Translations under genes and position numbers: made by a program
NCBI GenBank assembly: GCA_026414765.1
Contig: JAOAIJ010000043.1
Coordinates: 288,650-352,649, forward strand
Source of the DNA: Clostridia bacterium
GTDB taxonomy: Bacteria > Bacillota > Clostridia > Acetivibrionales > DSM-27016
Reading direction: 5' to 3'
Length of the DNA: 64,000 nucleotides
Notes under the pieces: model-generated
Databases searched by the model: none
Told to the model about the DNA's origin: nothing
Seen by the model: the letters and a program-made list of their open reading frames with translations, nothing else
Part shown: piece after piece, positions 33,587-42,499 of the stretch
Numbering within the stretch: the stretch's first letter is position 1
How the letters are laid out: each line of letters opens with the position of its first letter

Positions 33587-34147
33587 ATGAGCAGGTCTTC
33601 GTCTATGAAAAAGGAAAGACAAAGTATCCTTAAGGAAAAAGTAAAAGAAGATCCTTTCCTTACGGATGAAGAATTGTCGGAGATTTTTTCCGTCAGTGTC
33701 CCGACAATAAGGTTGGATAGGCTGGAGCTCGGTATCCCTGAGCTTAGGGAGAGAATTAAAAACGTTGCAGAGACAAACTATAGTAAAGTAAAATCGCTAC
33801 AAAGTAAAGAAATTTTTGGTGAGCTTATTGATATATCATTGAATAAAAGTGGTATCTCAATGTTGGAAGCCGATAATTCAATGGTGTTTGAAAAAACTAA
33901 GATTGTCAGAGGTCACTTTATTTACTCTCTGGCAGAATCTCTTGCGATTGCAGTAATCGATGCACATGTTGCTTTAGTGGGTGTGGCAAATATTAAGTAC
34001 AAAACACCGGTGTATTCGGGAAGTAAATTGATAGCAAGAGCGGAAGTCAGGAGAATAAGAGAGAATAACTTCATAGTTTGGGTTAAAATATTTGAAAAGC
34101 AGTCAGAAGTTTTTAGAGGCAAGTTCATATTAGTAAGCCTTGAGTAA
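33587..34147 (+). CDS. fapR: Fatty-acid biosynthesis repressor FapR
   Basis: A 186-residue protein from ATG 33587 (AGAGAGG 8 nt upstream; GTG 33578 overlaps it). N-terminal DeoR-type helix-turn-helix: [20 protein letters not shown] then [17 protein letters not shown]-terminal hot-dog effector domain: residues about 80-186, with [20 protein letters not shown] and [16 protein letters not shown], the malonyl-CoA pocket. It represses fab and plsX genes until malonyl-CoA accumulates. First gene of fapR-plsX-fabH-fabD-fabG-acpP-fabF. Confidence 0.94.
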   Translation: MSRSSSMKKERQSILKEKVKEDPFLTDEELSEIFSVSVPTIRLDRLELGIPELRERIKNVAETNYSKVKSLQSKEIFGELIDISLNKSGISMLEADNSMVFEKTKIVRGHFIYSLAESLAIAVIDAHVALVGVANIKYKTPVYSGSKLIARAEVRRIRENNFIVWVKIFEKQSEVFRGKFILVSLE

Positions 34148-34191
34148 TATACAAATTCTATGATACTAAGAAAAGCCTGGGAGTGAAAGAA

Positions 34192-35208
34192 TTGATTATA
34201 TTAGTTGATGCAATGGGTGGAGATAATGCACCGGACGCTATAGTAAACGGATGTATAGATGCCGTTCTTGAAAAGGATGGATTCGATATATTACTTATTG
34301 GAGACAGTGAAAGAATAAACAAAGTGCTAAAAGAAAGGGATTTCAGCAATCCGAGGTTAACCGTCAGACATACAACTGAGGTAATAACAGGTGACGATAC
34401 TCCTACAAAAGCTATAAAAAACAAAAAGGATTCTTCTATGGTAGTAGGTTTTAATCTGCTGAAAGAAAAGAAAGGTGATGTTTTCCTTTCAGCAGGAAAC
34501 AGCGGAGCATTGATGACAGGAGCGTTATTTATACTTGGACGAATAAAGGGGATTGATAGACCGGCACTTCCTGCATTGATACCAGCAAAAGGCGGAGATT
34601 CTCTGATTATAGATGCAGGACTAAACACTGTTTGTAAACCTGTAAACTATTTGCAATTCGGGGTGATGGGTTCAATTTATATGAAGGAGCTTTTCAACAT
34701 TGAAAAGCCCAGAGTTGGACTTATGAATGTCGGTACTGAAGTAGGAAAGGGAAGTGACGATATAAAACAGGCATATACATTACTTTCTGAATCAAATCTT
34801 AACTTTATAGGAAATATAGAAGGTAAGGATATAAACAGAAGGAATGCCGATGTGGCGGTGTGTGATGGTTTTGTAGGCAATGTTGCCCTGAAAGCAAATG
34901 AAGGAATGGGTGAATATTTTCTGGAAAACCTGGTAGGCATATTTAAAACAAATTTTATTACTAAACTTGCATATCTGGCAATAAAAAAGCCTTTTAAAGA
35001 ATTCTATAAAAGAATTGATCCTGATGTAAATGGTGGTGCCCCGGTTTTGGGTGTGAATGGACTTGTAATAAAGAGCCATGGTTCTTCAAAAGCTAAAACC
35101 ATAAAAAACGTAATAATAAACAGAGCTTACGTTTTAGCTAAATCATCAGTTCTTGAGCAAATTACTGAACAATTTAAAAACATGGAGGTCGAGGATATTG
35201 AACAATGA
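34192..35208 (+). CDS. plsX: Phosphate acyltransferase
   Basis: A 338-residue protein taken from TTG 34192 (GGGAG 8 nt upstream), which yields the family N-terminus of M plus four residues before DAMGGDNAPDAIVNG. GTG 34183 is the alternative. Other conserved parts are SAGNSGALMTGALF, NVGTEVGKGSD and DGFVGNVALKANEG. It converts acyl-ACP to acyl-phosphate for phospholipid synthesis, peripheral to the membrane. Overlaps fabH by 11 nt. Confidence 0.95.
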   Translation: MIILVDAMGGDNAPDAIVNGCIDAVLEKDGFDILLIGDSERINKVLKERDFSNPRLTVRHTTEVITGDDTPTKAIKNKKDSSMVVGFNLLKEKKGDVFLSAGNSGALMTGALFILGRIKGIDRPALPALIPAKGGDSLIIDAGLNTVCKPVNYLQFGVMGSIYMKELFNIEKPRVGLMNVGTEVGKGSDDIKQAYTLLSESNLNFIGNIEGKDINRRNADVAVCDGFVGNVALKANEGMGEYFLENLVGIFKTNFITKLAYLAIKKPFKEFYKRIDPDVNGGAPVLGVNGLVIKSHGSSKAKTIKNVIINRAYVLAKSSVLEQITEQFKNMEVEDIEQ

Positions 35209-36196
35209 TGTAGTATCAGTCGGAATACTAGGGGTAGGAAGCTGCCTGCCGGAAAAAGTACTAACTAATTCAGATCTTGAAAAGATGGTTGATACATCTG
35301 ACGAATGGATTACAAAAAGGACAGGAATCTCTGAAAGAAGAGTTTTAGATAAAGATGCTCCTGCATATGAACTTGGGATTGAAGCTTGTAAGAGGGCTAT
35401 TGAAGATGCAGACTTGACACCTGAAGATATTGACTTGATTATATGTACGACGGAAACTCCGGACTACCTGACTCCCTCATCAGCTTGCATAATACAAGGA
35501 AGAGTCGGTGCTACAAAAGCTGCAGCATTTGATTTAAATGCTGCATGTTCAGGACTTGTATATGGTATTACAGTGGCAAAACAGTTTATATTAACGGGCT
35601 ACTATAAGCATATAGTAGTTGTAGGGTGTGAAGGCCTGACCAAGGTAGTTGACTGGGAAGATAGAAACACATGTGTACTTTTTGGTGATGGTGCTGGTGC
35701 AGTGGTAATTGGTGAGGTTGAAAAAGGTTATGGTATTCTTTCAACCTATATTGGGGCTGATGGTGCCATAGGACATAACATAACATTACCTTGCTGTCAT
35801 ATAGATGAAAAGGATAAGGCAATAAGACTTCATGAAAATAAGCGTGTATTATGGATGGAAGGTAGTGAAGTTTTCAAGTTTGCAGTAAAAGCAATGTCTC
35901 AGGCGACTGAAAAGGTGCTTGATGATGCAGGGCTTACAACAAAAGATGTTGAGTACATTTTTCCTCACCAGGCAAACACCAGAATAATAGATGGCGCAAT
36001 AAAAAGACTCGGGCTCACAAGTGAAAAAGTTCATCCTATAATCCATAAATATGGAAATATTTCGTCAGCCTCAATTCCGGTTGCACTGGACGAAGCAGTT
36101 AAATGCGGCAAGGTAAAAAAAGGTGACAACTTGGTACTCGTAGGCTTTGGTGGAGGTCTTACATGGGCTTCTGCAGTAGTAAAATGGGCAAAATAA
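35198..36196 (+). CDS. fabH: Beta-ketoacyl-ACP synthase III
   Basis: A 332-residue protein from TTG 35198 (GGAGG 9 nt upstream, inside plsX). The catalytic triad is visible: Cys in DLNAACSGLVYG near 122, His in FPHQANTRI near 253 and Asn in HKYGNISSASIP near 283. It starts fatty acid chains from acetyl-CoA or branched acyl-CoA and malonyl-ACP. The reading frame stays open 45 nt further upstream, but only this start has a ribosome binding site. Confidence 0.96.
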   Translation: MNNDVVSVGILGVGSCLPEKVLTNSDLEKMVDTSDEWITKRTGISERRVLDKDAPAYELGIEACKRAIEDADLTPEDIDLIICTTETPDYLTPSSACIIQGRVGATKAAAFDLNAACSGLVYGITVAKQFILTGYYKHIVVVGCEGLTKVVDWEDRNTCVLFGDGAGAVVIGEVEKGYGILSTYIGADGAIGHNITLPCCHIDEKDKAIRLHENKRVLWMEGSEVFKFAVKAMSQATEKVLDDAGLTTKDVEYIFPHQANTRIIDGAIKRLGLTSEKVHPIIHKYGNISSASIPVALDEAVKCGKVKKGDNLVLVGFGGGLTWASAVVKWAK

Positions 36197-36223
36197 ATCA
36201 ATTGTAATAATTGGAGGGTAAGC

Positions 36224-37159
36224 ATGGGAAAATTGGCATTCATATTCTCTGGACAGGGAGCTCAGTATGTTGGAATGGGCAAACAGGTTGCAGAGGAATA
36301 CAAATCGGCAGATAATATCTTCAATCAGGCAACAGAAGCTTTGGGGTTTGATATTAAAGAAATGATATGGAATGGTAATGATGAAACCTTAAAGATAACA
36401 GAAAATACACAGCCAACTATATTGACAACAAGTATTGCTTGTATGCAGCCATTGTTGGAAAAGGGGATCAAACCTGATGTGGTGGCTGGATTGAGCCTTG
36501 GCGAGTATAGTGCTCATGTAGCTGCTGGTACAATTAATTTTAAAGATGCTGTTGCTTTGGTAAAAAAGAGAGGAAAATTCATGCAGGAAGCTGTTCCTGT
36601 TGGTGTAGGAACTATGGCAGCAATATTAGGCCTTGAAAACGACACTGTTAAGGAATGCTGTAAGGAAGCAGCAGGAGAAGGCATCGTTGAGCCTGCAAAT
36701 TTCAACTGTCCTGGACAGGTAGTTGTAGCTGGAGAGATAAAGGCTGTAGAAAAGGTTGTAGAACTGGCAAAGGAAAAAGGTGCAAAGCGCTCAATGGTTC
36801 TCCCGGTCAGTGCGCCATTCCACTGCAGCATGTTAAAACCAGCAGGGGAAAAATTGTCGGAAGAGCTTAATAAAATTGAACTTAATGATATAAAAATACC
36901 TGTAGTAACGAATGTAACCGCTGAAATTGTTACTGAAAAAGCTGACGTAAAGGAATTGTTTGTCAAGCAGGTAAGTAATTCAGTACTGTGGGAAGACTGT
37001 GTTAAAAAGATGATAGATAGTGGCGTGGATACTTTTGTAGAAATAGGTCCAGGTAAAACTCTAACCGGTTTTATAAAAAAGATAAATAAAGAGGTCAAAA
37101 CACTTAATATTGATGACCTGGATTCATTAAACAATACTTTAAGAGAATTGGGAGTGTAG
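36224..37159 (+). CDS. fabD: Malonyl-CoA:ACP transacylase
   Basis: A 311-residue protein: FIFSGQGAQYVGMGKQ at the start, nucleophile Ser in AGLSLGEYSAHVA near 91 (the common GHSLGE appears here as GLSLGE, as in many Firmicutes), active His in SAPFHCSML near 202, and GPGKTLTGFIKK near the end. It loads malonyl groups onto AcpP. ATG 36224 with TGGAGGG. Next gene fabG after 128 nt containing an inverted repeat. Confidence 0.96.
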   Translation: MGKLAFIFSGQGAQYVGMGKQVAEEYKSADNIFNQATEALGFDIKEMIWNGNDETLKITENTQPTILTTSIACMQPLLEKGIKPDVVAGLSLGEYSAHVAAGTINFKDAVALVKKRGKFMQEAVPVGVGTMAAILGLENDTVKECCKEAAGEGIVEPANFNCPGQVVVAGEIKAVEKVVELAKEKGAKRSMVLPVSAPFHCSMLKPAGEKLSEELNKIELNDIKIPVVTNVTAEIVTEKADVKELFVKQVSNSVLWEDCVKKMIDSGVDTFVEIGPGKTLTGFIKKINKEVKTLNIDDLDSLNNTLRELGV

Positions 37160-37167
37160 CTGGAATT

Positions 37168-37240
37168 AGACTGGGATTAAGTCTTATATACGGGAAAACC
37201 CCATACATTTCTCTTCTATATAAAAACTTAATCTCAATCT
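37168..37240. repeat. Imperfect inverted repeat between fabD and fabG
   Basis: AGACTGGGATTAAGT (37168-37182) against ACTTAATCTCAATCT (37226-37240): 13 of 15 pairs plus one wobble, around 43 nt. No T-run follows, so it is not a normal terminator; an mRNA processing or stability hairpin inside the fab operon is plausible. Confidence 0.5.
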
Positions 37241-37287
37241 TTCTACAACTATACTTCAAGTAAAGTGATTAAGGAGGTATGTATAAC

Positions 37288-38031
37288 ATGCAATTAAAGG
37301 GGAAAACTGCTGTTATAACTGGCTCAGGAAGAGGCCTTGGAAAAGCTATAGCTTTAAAACTTGCTCAAATGGGAGCGAACATTGTTTTGAACGATATAGT
37401 TGCATCTGATAGTGTAGATGCTACAGCTGATGAATTTAGAGCTGCAGGATATAACGTGACTGTTACAAAAGGTGATGTAAGAAATGCAGATGATGTAAAA
37501 GAAATGGTAAAAGTTGCAGTAGATACATTTGGAAGCCTGGATATATTAATAAATAATGCAGGAATCACCAAAGATAAGCCTATGATGATGATGACAGAGG
37601 AAGAATGGGACTTGGTACTCGATATCAACTTAAAAGGCGCTTTCTTTTGCACAAAGCTGGCCGGAAAACAGATGATTAAGCAGAAATACGGGAAAATTGT
37701 AAATATAGCTTCTGTTGCAGGACAATACGGAAATAAAGGGCAAGCAAATTATTCAGCCTCAAAAGCCGGATTGATAGGTTTGACTAAATCAACTGCAAAA
37801 GAGCTTGCTGGAAGAGGAATATGCTGTAATGCAGTAGCACCCGGCATAATAAAAAGTCATATGACTGATGTGTTGTCCGAAGAATTGAAACAAGAATATC
37901 TTAAGAACATAGCTCTCGGAAGGTTTGGGACTCCTGAAGATGTAGCAAATGTTGTAGCTTTTCTTGCTTCAACCGACTCAGATTATGTTACAGGACAAGT
38001 AATTGATATTGACGGCGGCTTAGTTATGTAA
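37288..38031 (+). CDS. fabG: 3-oxoacyl-ACP reductase
   Basis: A 247-residue short-chain dehydrogenase from ATG 37288 (AAGGAGG 10 nt upstream; ATG 37279 is 1 nt away). Cofactor motif TGSGRGLGKAIA near 12, NNAGITKD near 88, catalytic Ser in IASVAGQYG and Tyr-x3-Lys in NYSASKAGL near 153, C-terminal TGQVIDIDGGLVM. NADPH-dependent reduction of 3-oxoacyl-ACP. Confidence 0.95.
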   Translation: MQLKGKTAVITGSGRGLGKAIALKLAQMGANIVLNDIVASDSVDATADEFRAAGYNVTVTKGDVRNADDVKEMVKVAVDTFGSLDILINNAGITKDKPMMMMTEEEWDLVLDINLKGAFFCTKLAGKQMIKQKYGKIVNIASVAGQYGNKGQANYSASKAGLIGLTKSTAKELAGRGICCNAVAPGIIKSHMTDVLSEELKQEYLKNIALGRFGTPEDVANVVAFLASTDSDYVTGQVIDIDGGLVM

Positions 38032-38166
38032 TAATATCTTTATGTGAAAAGTTTGCTAAGTTTTTACTTTAGGTGAACAAAAATGTAAATTTGGCTTAAA
38101 GTAAGGATAAAAACTATTTTACATAGGTAATATTTAAAAAACCCCCTTGTGGAAGGAGGTGAATGT

Positions 38167-38394
38167 ATGGTGTTCGAAAAGGTTAAAAAAATAATCGTTG
38201 AGCAGTTAGGTGTTGAAGAAGACGATATTGCAATGGAATCTTCCTTCATAGACGATTTAGGAGCTGACTCTCTTGATATAGTTGAGTTAATAATGGCTCT
38301 TGAAGAGGAATTCGACCTTGAAATTCCTGATAGCGAGGCTGAAAAAATCACCACAGTAGGTGATGCTGTAGATTACATTAAAAATAACACATAA
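38167..38394 (+). CDS. acpP: Acyl carrier protein
   Basis: A 75-residue acidic protein from ATG 38167 (GGAAGGAGGTG about 7 nt upstream; the GTG at 38149 lies within the site's region). The phosphopantetheine Ser is in [20 protein letters not shown] near 36. It carries growing acyl chains. Strong ribosome binding site and flanking terminator fit high expression. Confidence 0.97.
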   Translation: MVFEKVKKIIVEQLGVEEDDIAMESSFIDDLGADSLDIVELIMALEEEFDLEIPDSEAEKITTVGDAVDYIKNNT

Positions 38395-38395
38395 A

Positions 38396-38423
38396 AAAAG
38401 TCCCCTACAAAGGGGCTTTTTTT
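38396..38423 (+). terminator. Terminator after acpP
   Basis: AAGTCCCCT, loop ACAA, AGGGGCTTTTTTT (38398-38423). The gap from here to fabF (38424-38636) holds a TATAAT at 38541 without a good -35 box and nothing else I recognise. Confidence 0.85.
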
Positions 38424-38636
38424 ATAGGCCAAAAGGAAGATTCTGGATTAATAAACTAAAGAGTTTCAGTAGATAATGGAATTATTATATGTATTTGAAT
38501 TTAGTAAAAAGCTGCCCAAGTATTGAAGTTGGATCTGAAATATAATGCTCGTTAAAGTAATTGAAAACACCGTTTTGTTTATCAAACAGAGTGGTTTACA
38601 TATATTAAAATCTAATCCTTATAGGGAGGTTAAAAT

Positions 38637-39875
38637 ATGAAAAAGCGCGTAGTAATAACTGGAGTAGGTGTAGTGTCTGCTCTCGGATTGGGAATAGATC
38701 AATTCTGGAATGCAATCAAAGAAGGTAAGTGCGGTATAAGCACTGTTACCAAATTTGATGTTACAGAGTACCCTACAAAAGTAGCTGCAGAAATTAAGGA
38801 ATTTGACGCATCAAGTTACGTAGATAAAAAAGAAGCAAGAAGAATGGACAGATTTACCCATTATGCTCTTGCTGCTACAAAAATGGCTGTAGAAAACTCA
38901 GGGATAGATTTTTCAAAAGAAGACAGTTTCAGGTGTGGTGTTGTTTATGGATCGGGAATCGGAGGAATCGAAACTCTTGAAGACCAGCATCAGGTTCTTA
39001 TGGATAAAGGCCCTGGAAGAGTAAGCCCGTTCTTTATTCCAATGATGATACCAAATATGGCAGCGGGCAGGATCGCAATGGCATACGGTATAAACGGTTT
39101 TACCGAATGTGTTGTGACAGCCTGTGCTACAGGAAATAATTCAATAGGAGATGCGTTTAAGGTAATTCAGAGAGGCGACGCAGAAGTAGTAATATCAGGT
39201 GGTGCTGAAGCATCGCTTACACCACTGTCATTTGCAGGCTTCTGCTCAGCAAAAGCCATGTCAACAGTAGAAGATCCGAATAATGCGTGTAAACCTTTCG
39301 ATGCAGAAGCAAGCGGATTTGTTATGGGAGAGGGCGCTGGAGCTCTTATACTGGAAGAATTGGAGCATGCTCAGAAAAGAGGAGCAACTATATATGCAGA
39401 AATAGTTGGTTATGGATGTACATGCGATGCATACCATATTACAGCTCCACATCCGGAAGGAATGGGTGGAACAAACTGCATGAAGATGGCATTGAGGGAT
39501 GCAGGAATAGCACCTGAAGAAGTAGGATATATAAATGCGCATGGTACTGCTACACCTGTCGGTGATCCTATAGAGGTACAGGTTGTTAAGAATGTATTTG
39601 GAGATCATGCTAAAAAATTAGCTATGAGTTCTACAAAATCAATGACTGGACACCTTCTCGGAGCAGCAGGTGCAGTAGAGGCTATAATTACTTCAATGGC
39701 GCTTAAGGAAGGCTTCTTGCCTCCAACTATAAACCATACAACGACAGTTCCTGAATACGGACTTGACTTTGTCACAAATGTAGGCAGGAAGGCAGATATA
39801 AAATATGCTGTTTCTAATGCATTAGGTTTTGGTGGACATAATGCTGCTATAGTACTAAAGAAATATGAGGAATAA
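38637..39875 (+). CDS. fabF: Beta-ketoacyl-ACP synthase II
   Basis: A 412-residue condensing enzyme: RVVITGVGVVSALGLG at the start, catalytic Cys in VVTACATGNNSIGDAF near 163, His in NAHGTATPVGD near 303, His in STKSMTGHLLGAAGAVEA near 340, and NALGFGGHNAAIV at the end. Elongates acyl-ACP. ATG 38637 with AGGGAGG. Separated from acpP by a terminator, so it needs its own promoter or read-through. Confidence 0.97.
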   Translation: MKKRVVITGVGVVSALGLGIDQFWNAIKEGKCGISTVTKFDVTEYPTKVAAEIKEFDASSYVDKKEARRMDRFTHYALAATKMAVENSGIDFSKEDSFRCGVVYGSGIGGIETLEDQHQVLMDKGPGRVSPFFIPMMIPNMAAGRIAMAYGINGFTECVVTACATGNNSIGDAFKVIQRGDAEVVISGGAEASLTPLSFAGFCSAKAMSTVEDPNNACKPFDAEASGFVMGEGAGALILEELEHAQKRGATIYAEIVGYGCTCDAYHITAPHPEGMGGTNCMKMALRDAGIAPEEVGYINAHGTATPVGDPIEVQVVKNVFGDHAKKLAMSSTKSMTGHLLGAAGAVEAIITSMALKEGFLPPTINHTTTVPEYGLDFVTNVGRKADIKYAVSNALGFGGHNAAIVLKKYEE

Positions 39876-39910
39876 ATAAAAACTATATTGATAATATAAA
39901 TATTATGATA

Positions 39911-39953
39911 AAATATGTAAGGCGGGGGCTTATCCTCGCCTTACATATTTTAT
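39911..39953 (+). terminator. Terminator after fabF
   Basis: AAATATGTAAGGCG (39911-39924) pairs exactly with CGCCTTACATATTT (39937-39950), then TATT. The remaining gap to rnc (39954-40092) shows no recognisable element. Confidence 0.75.
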
Positions 39954-40092
39954 TGAGTCAACAGAAGTAGGATTGGACTTTAGAAAATAGAAAAGCAGTA
40001 TAAATGGGTTTTTCTCTTTTCTAATCTCTAATATTTTTTCTGTATATAAAAATAATTAGATTAATGCCGGGCTATACTGGAATGGAGGAAAA

Positions 40093-40803
40093 ATGAAGAG
40101 AATTGTTAGTTTGAAGGAAAGAATACCATTATTGGAAGAAAAAATCGGATATTGCTTTAAGAATAAAGAAAATTTGGTTTTAGCACTGACTCACAGTTCA
40201 TATGCAAATGAAATTAAAAATCACAGGATGCAGAGCAACGAAAGACTAGAATTTCTCGGCGATGCAGTTTTGAATATTGCAATCAGTGAAAAAATTTATC
40301 TCAGTAAATCAGGGTTGGCAGAAGGAGAAATGACAAGGGTAAGATCCAACATTGTTTGTGAAGCATCGCTTATGGATTGTTCAAACAAGCTTAATATAGG
40401 CAGTTTTTTACTTTTGGGCAAAGGTGAGGAAATGACCGGGGGAAGGGGCAGAACTTCCATACTATCAGATACCTTTGAAGCGATTATTGGAGCAATATAT
40501 CTGGATAGTGGACTTGATAACGCAAAAGCGTTTATATATGAACAGATGAAAGAAATCATTGAAAATTCAATAAAAGGTACAATGTTTACTGACTATAAAA
40601 CACAGCTGCAGGAAGAAATGCAAAAAAGCAGTGAATGCAGGATATTGTACGAAATAATAGACGAACAGGGGCCTGACCACAATAAGGTATTTATTTCACA
40701 GGTTAAGGTTAATGATGTAGTAATGGGAACAGGTGAAGGTCGTAGTAAAAAGGAAGCCGAACAAAGTGCAGCAAAAAAAGCAATAATTTCTTTAAAGAAC
40801 TGA
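40093..40803 (+). CDS. rnc: Ribonuclease III
   Basis: A 236-residue protein. The RNase III domain (about 10-150) has the signature NERLEFLGDAVLNIAI near 50 and the second acidic cluster DTFEAIIGAIYLD near 122. The C-terminal dsRNA-binding domain (160-235) ends KKEAEQSAAKKAIISL. It cleaves double-stranded rRNA precursors and regulatory duplexes. ATG 40093 with TGGAGG. Neighbours (fabF upstream, smc and ftsY downstream) are the standard Firmicute order. Confidence 0.97.
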   Translation: MKRIVSLKERIPLLEEKIGYCFKNKENLVLALTHSSYANEIKNHRMQSNERLEFLGDAVLNIAISEKIYLSKSGLAEGEMTRVRSNIVCEASLMDCSNKLNIGSFLLLGKGEEMTGGRGRTSILSDTFEAIIGAIYLDSGLDNAKAFIYEQMKEIIENSIKGTMFTDYKTQLQEEMQKSSECRILYEIIDEQGPDHNKVFISQVKVNDVVMGTGEGRSKKEAEQSAAKKAIISLKN

Positions 40804-40832
40804 TTACCAAATATCATAAATAAGGTGAAACA

Positions 40833-41858
40833 ATGAAAGAAAAGCATATTATTATCCCTGTTTTCATTCCAAATAAAGGTTGCCCTTTTGATTGCATTTT
40901 TTGCAATCAAAAAACCATAAGCGGACAGCTTGAGGAAATGACAATAAACAAAATGATATCTGTAATAGAAGAACATCTGACTTCTATAAATCAGAAACAC
41001 TCAAAAATCGAGATTGCTTTTTATGGTGGGAGTTTTACTGGAATAGAAAAAAGTCAGCAGATAGAATTCCTGAAAGTTGCCGACAAGTACGTCAGGGACG
41101 GGATTGTCAGCGGAGTAAGGCTTTCTACAAGACCTGATTATATCAGTAATGATATATTGGACTATTTGGAGTATTACAATGTAAAAACAATAGAGCTGGG
41201 GGTACAAAGCCTTGATGATGAGGTGCTGCAAAAAACCTGTAGGGGCCATAGTGCAGAGGATGTAACAAAGGCTGTTGAGCTTATAAAAAAAAGGAGATTT
41301 ATTCTGGGTATCCAGACGATGATAGGCTTACCGGGTGATACAAAAGAAAAGGCAATAGCTACAGCAAAAAGAGTTGTAGGTTTTAAGCCTGAAATAATAA
41401 GGATTTATCCCACTCTTGTCATAAAAAATACTTTCCTTGAAAAACTTTATTTGGCAGGAGACTACACTCCTATTGAATTGGAACAGGCTGTAGAACTATG
41501 TGCGGAGTTACTGAAACTATATGACAGTTATGGCTTGAATGTAATCAGGGTAGGCTTGCAGCCCAGTGACAGCATAAATACAGGTATGGATGTCATAGCC
41601 GGCCCTTTCCATCCTGCATTCAGACATCTTGTAGAATCAAGGCTCATACTAAATGAAATGATGACTGATATAAGGCAAAAAAGACTCGATGCTGAAGAAA
41701 GAATAATTATTTACACAAGCAGCCGTTCTGTCTCTGATATTGTTGGACAGAAAAGATGCAATATAGAAAAACTAAAAGCAATGTTCGGTTTTAGTGAAAT
41801 TAAGGTTGAATTAAGAGATGAAATGTTAGAAAAAAAATACACGATTGAAAAATATTGA
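40833..41858 (+). CDS. Radical SAM protein, Elp3-like without acetyltransferase domain
   Basis: A 341-residue protein. The Fe-S motif is CPFDCIFCNQ near 18 (Cys-x3-Cys-x2-Cys). Elp3-family features follow: FYGGSFTGI, VRLSTRPDYI and ELGVQSLDDEVL. The C-terminal ~70 residues match the Radical_SAM_C extension. The HAT acetyltransferase domain of Elp3 is absent. Genes like this sit between rnc and smc in many clostridia; the substrate is not known, and tRNA modification is an inference from the Elp3 link. Confidence 0.85.
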   Translation: MKEKHIIIPVFIPNKGCPFDCIFCNQKTISGQLEEMTINKMISVIEEHLTSINQKHSKIEIAFYGGSFTGIEKSQQIEFLKVADKYVRDGIVSGVRLSTRPDYISNDILDYLEYYNVKTIELGVQSLDDEVLQKTCRGHSAEDVTKAVELIKKRRFILGIQTMIGLPGDTKEKAIATAKRVVGFKPEIIRIYPTLVIKNTFLEKLYLAGDYTPIELEQAVELCAELLKLYDSYGLNVIRVGLQPSDSINTGMDVIAGPFHPAFRHLVESRLILNEMMTDIRQKRLDAEERIIIYTSSRSVSDIVGQKRCNIEKLKAMFGFSEIKVELRDEMLEKKYTIEKY

Positions 41859-41876
41859 AAAAAATCCAAAAATAAA

Positions 41877-41903
41877 GAAGGAATTTTCAGGGAAATGAAG
41901 AAT
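41877..41903 (+). promoter_or_regulatory. Candidate sigma-H promoter of spoVS
   Basis: GAAGGAATT (41877-41885), 11 nt, GAAGAAT (41897-41903), a full match to the B. subtilis sigma-H consensus as I recall it (RnAGGAwWW, 11-12 nt, RnnGAAT). spoVS is a known sigma-H target in B. subtilis. Confidence 0.62.
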
Positions 41904-41996
41904 ACATTTATTTAGCTATACAGAATTTAGTTGGATACATTGTATAAATGTAACACAAATTAAAATAGTTATTAAATGTATTAGGAGGCAAGGATA

Positions 41997-42257
41997 ATGG
42001 AAGTTTTGAAAGTATCGGCTAAGTCTCAACCAAAATCTGTTGCAGGAGCTTTAGCAGGGGTTTTGAGAGAAAACAACAGCGCAGAAATTCAAGCAGTAGG
42101 GGCAGCTGCAGTAAATCAGGCAGTAAAAGCCATAGCTATAACAAGAGGGTTTGTAGCACCAAATGGTATTGATCTTGTTGCAGTACCTGCATTTTCAGAA
42201 GTAAATATTGATGGAGAACAGAGAACTGCTATCAGATTCATTATAGAATCGAGATAG
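41997..42257 (+). CDS. spoVS: Stage V sporulation protein S
   Basis: An 86-residue protein, nearly invariant in spore formers: MEVLKVSAKSQPKSVAGALA, the AAAVNQAVKAIAIARGF-like segment and a C-terminal TAIRFIIESR. It is a small Alba-like fold protein needed for normal sporulation and spore coat assembly in Bacillus. AGGAGG lies upstream. It marks the host as a spore former. Confidence 0.96.
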   Translation: MEVLKVSAKSQPKSVAGALAGVLRENNSAEIQAVGAAAVNQAVKAIAITRGFVAPNGIDLVAVPAFSEVNIDGEQRTAIRFIIESR

Positions 42258-42274
42258 AAATGATTGAATTTTGG

Positions 42275-42320
42275 GGTAGTGAAGGATCTGTAAGAAACAG
42301 ATCCTTCACTACCTTATTTT
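42275..42320 (+). terminator. Terminator after spoVS
   Basis: GGTAGTGAAGGATCTGT (42275-42291) pairs exactly with ACAGATCCTTCACTACC (42297-42313), followed by TTATTTTA. Confidence 0.88.
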
Positions 42321-42422
42321 AATTTAGTACATTATGCTTGATAAATTTCCTCTCTGCATGTATCATATCCATTTGATTAATCAGGCTGGCTGGTAAGGTT
42401 AATTTAAAGAAAATTGATTTAC

Positions 42423-42450
42423 TTGAAAAGTACATAAATTATGTTAAAAT
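42423..42450 (+). promoter_or_regulatory. Candidate smc promoter
   Basis: TTGAAA (42423-42428), 16 nt, TAAAAT (42445-42450), about 50 nt before the smc start. Confidence 0.45.
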
Positions 42451-42499
42451 TATAAGGTATTGTCCTAAGAACCTAAAATTTTAATTTGAGGTGTCGGAA

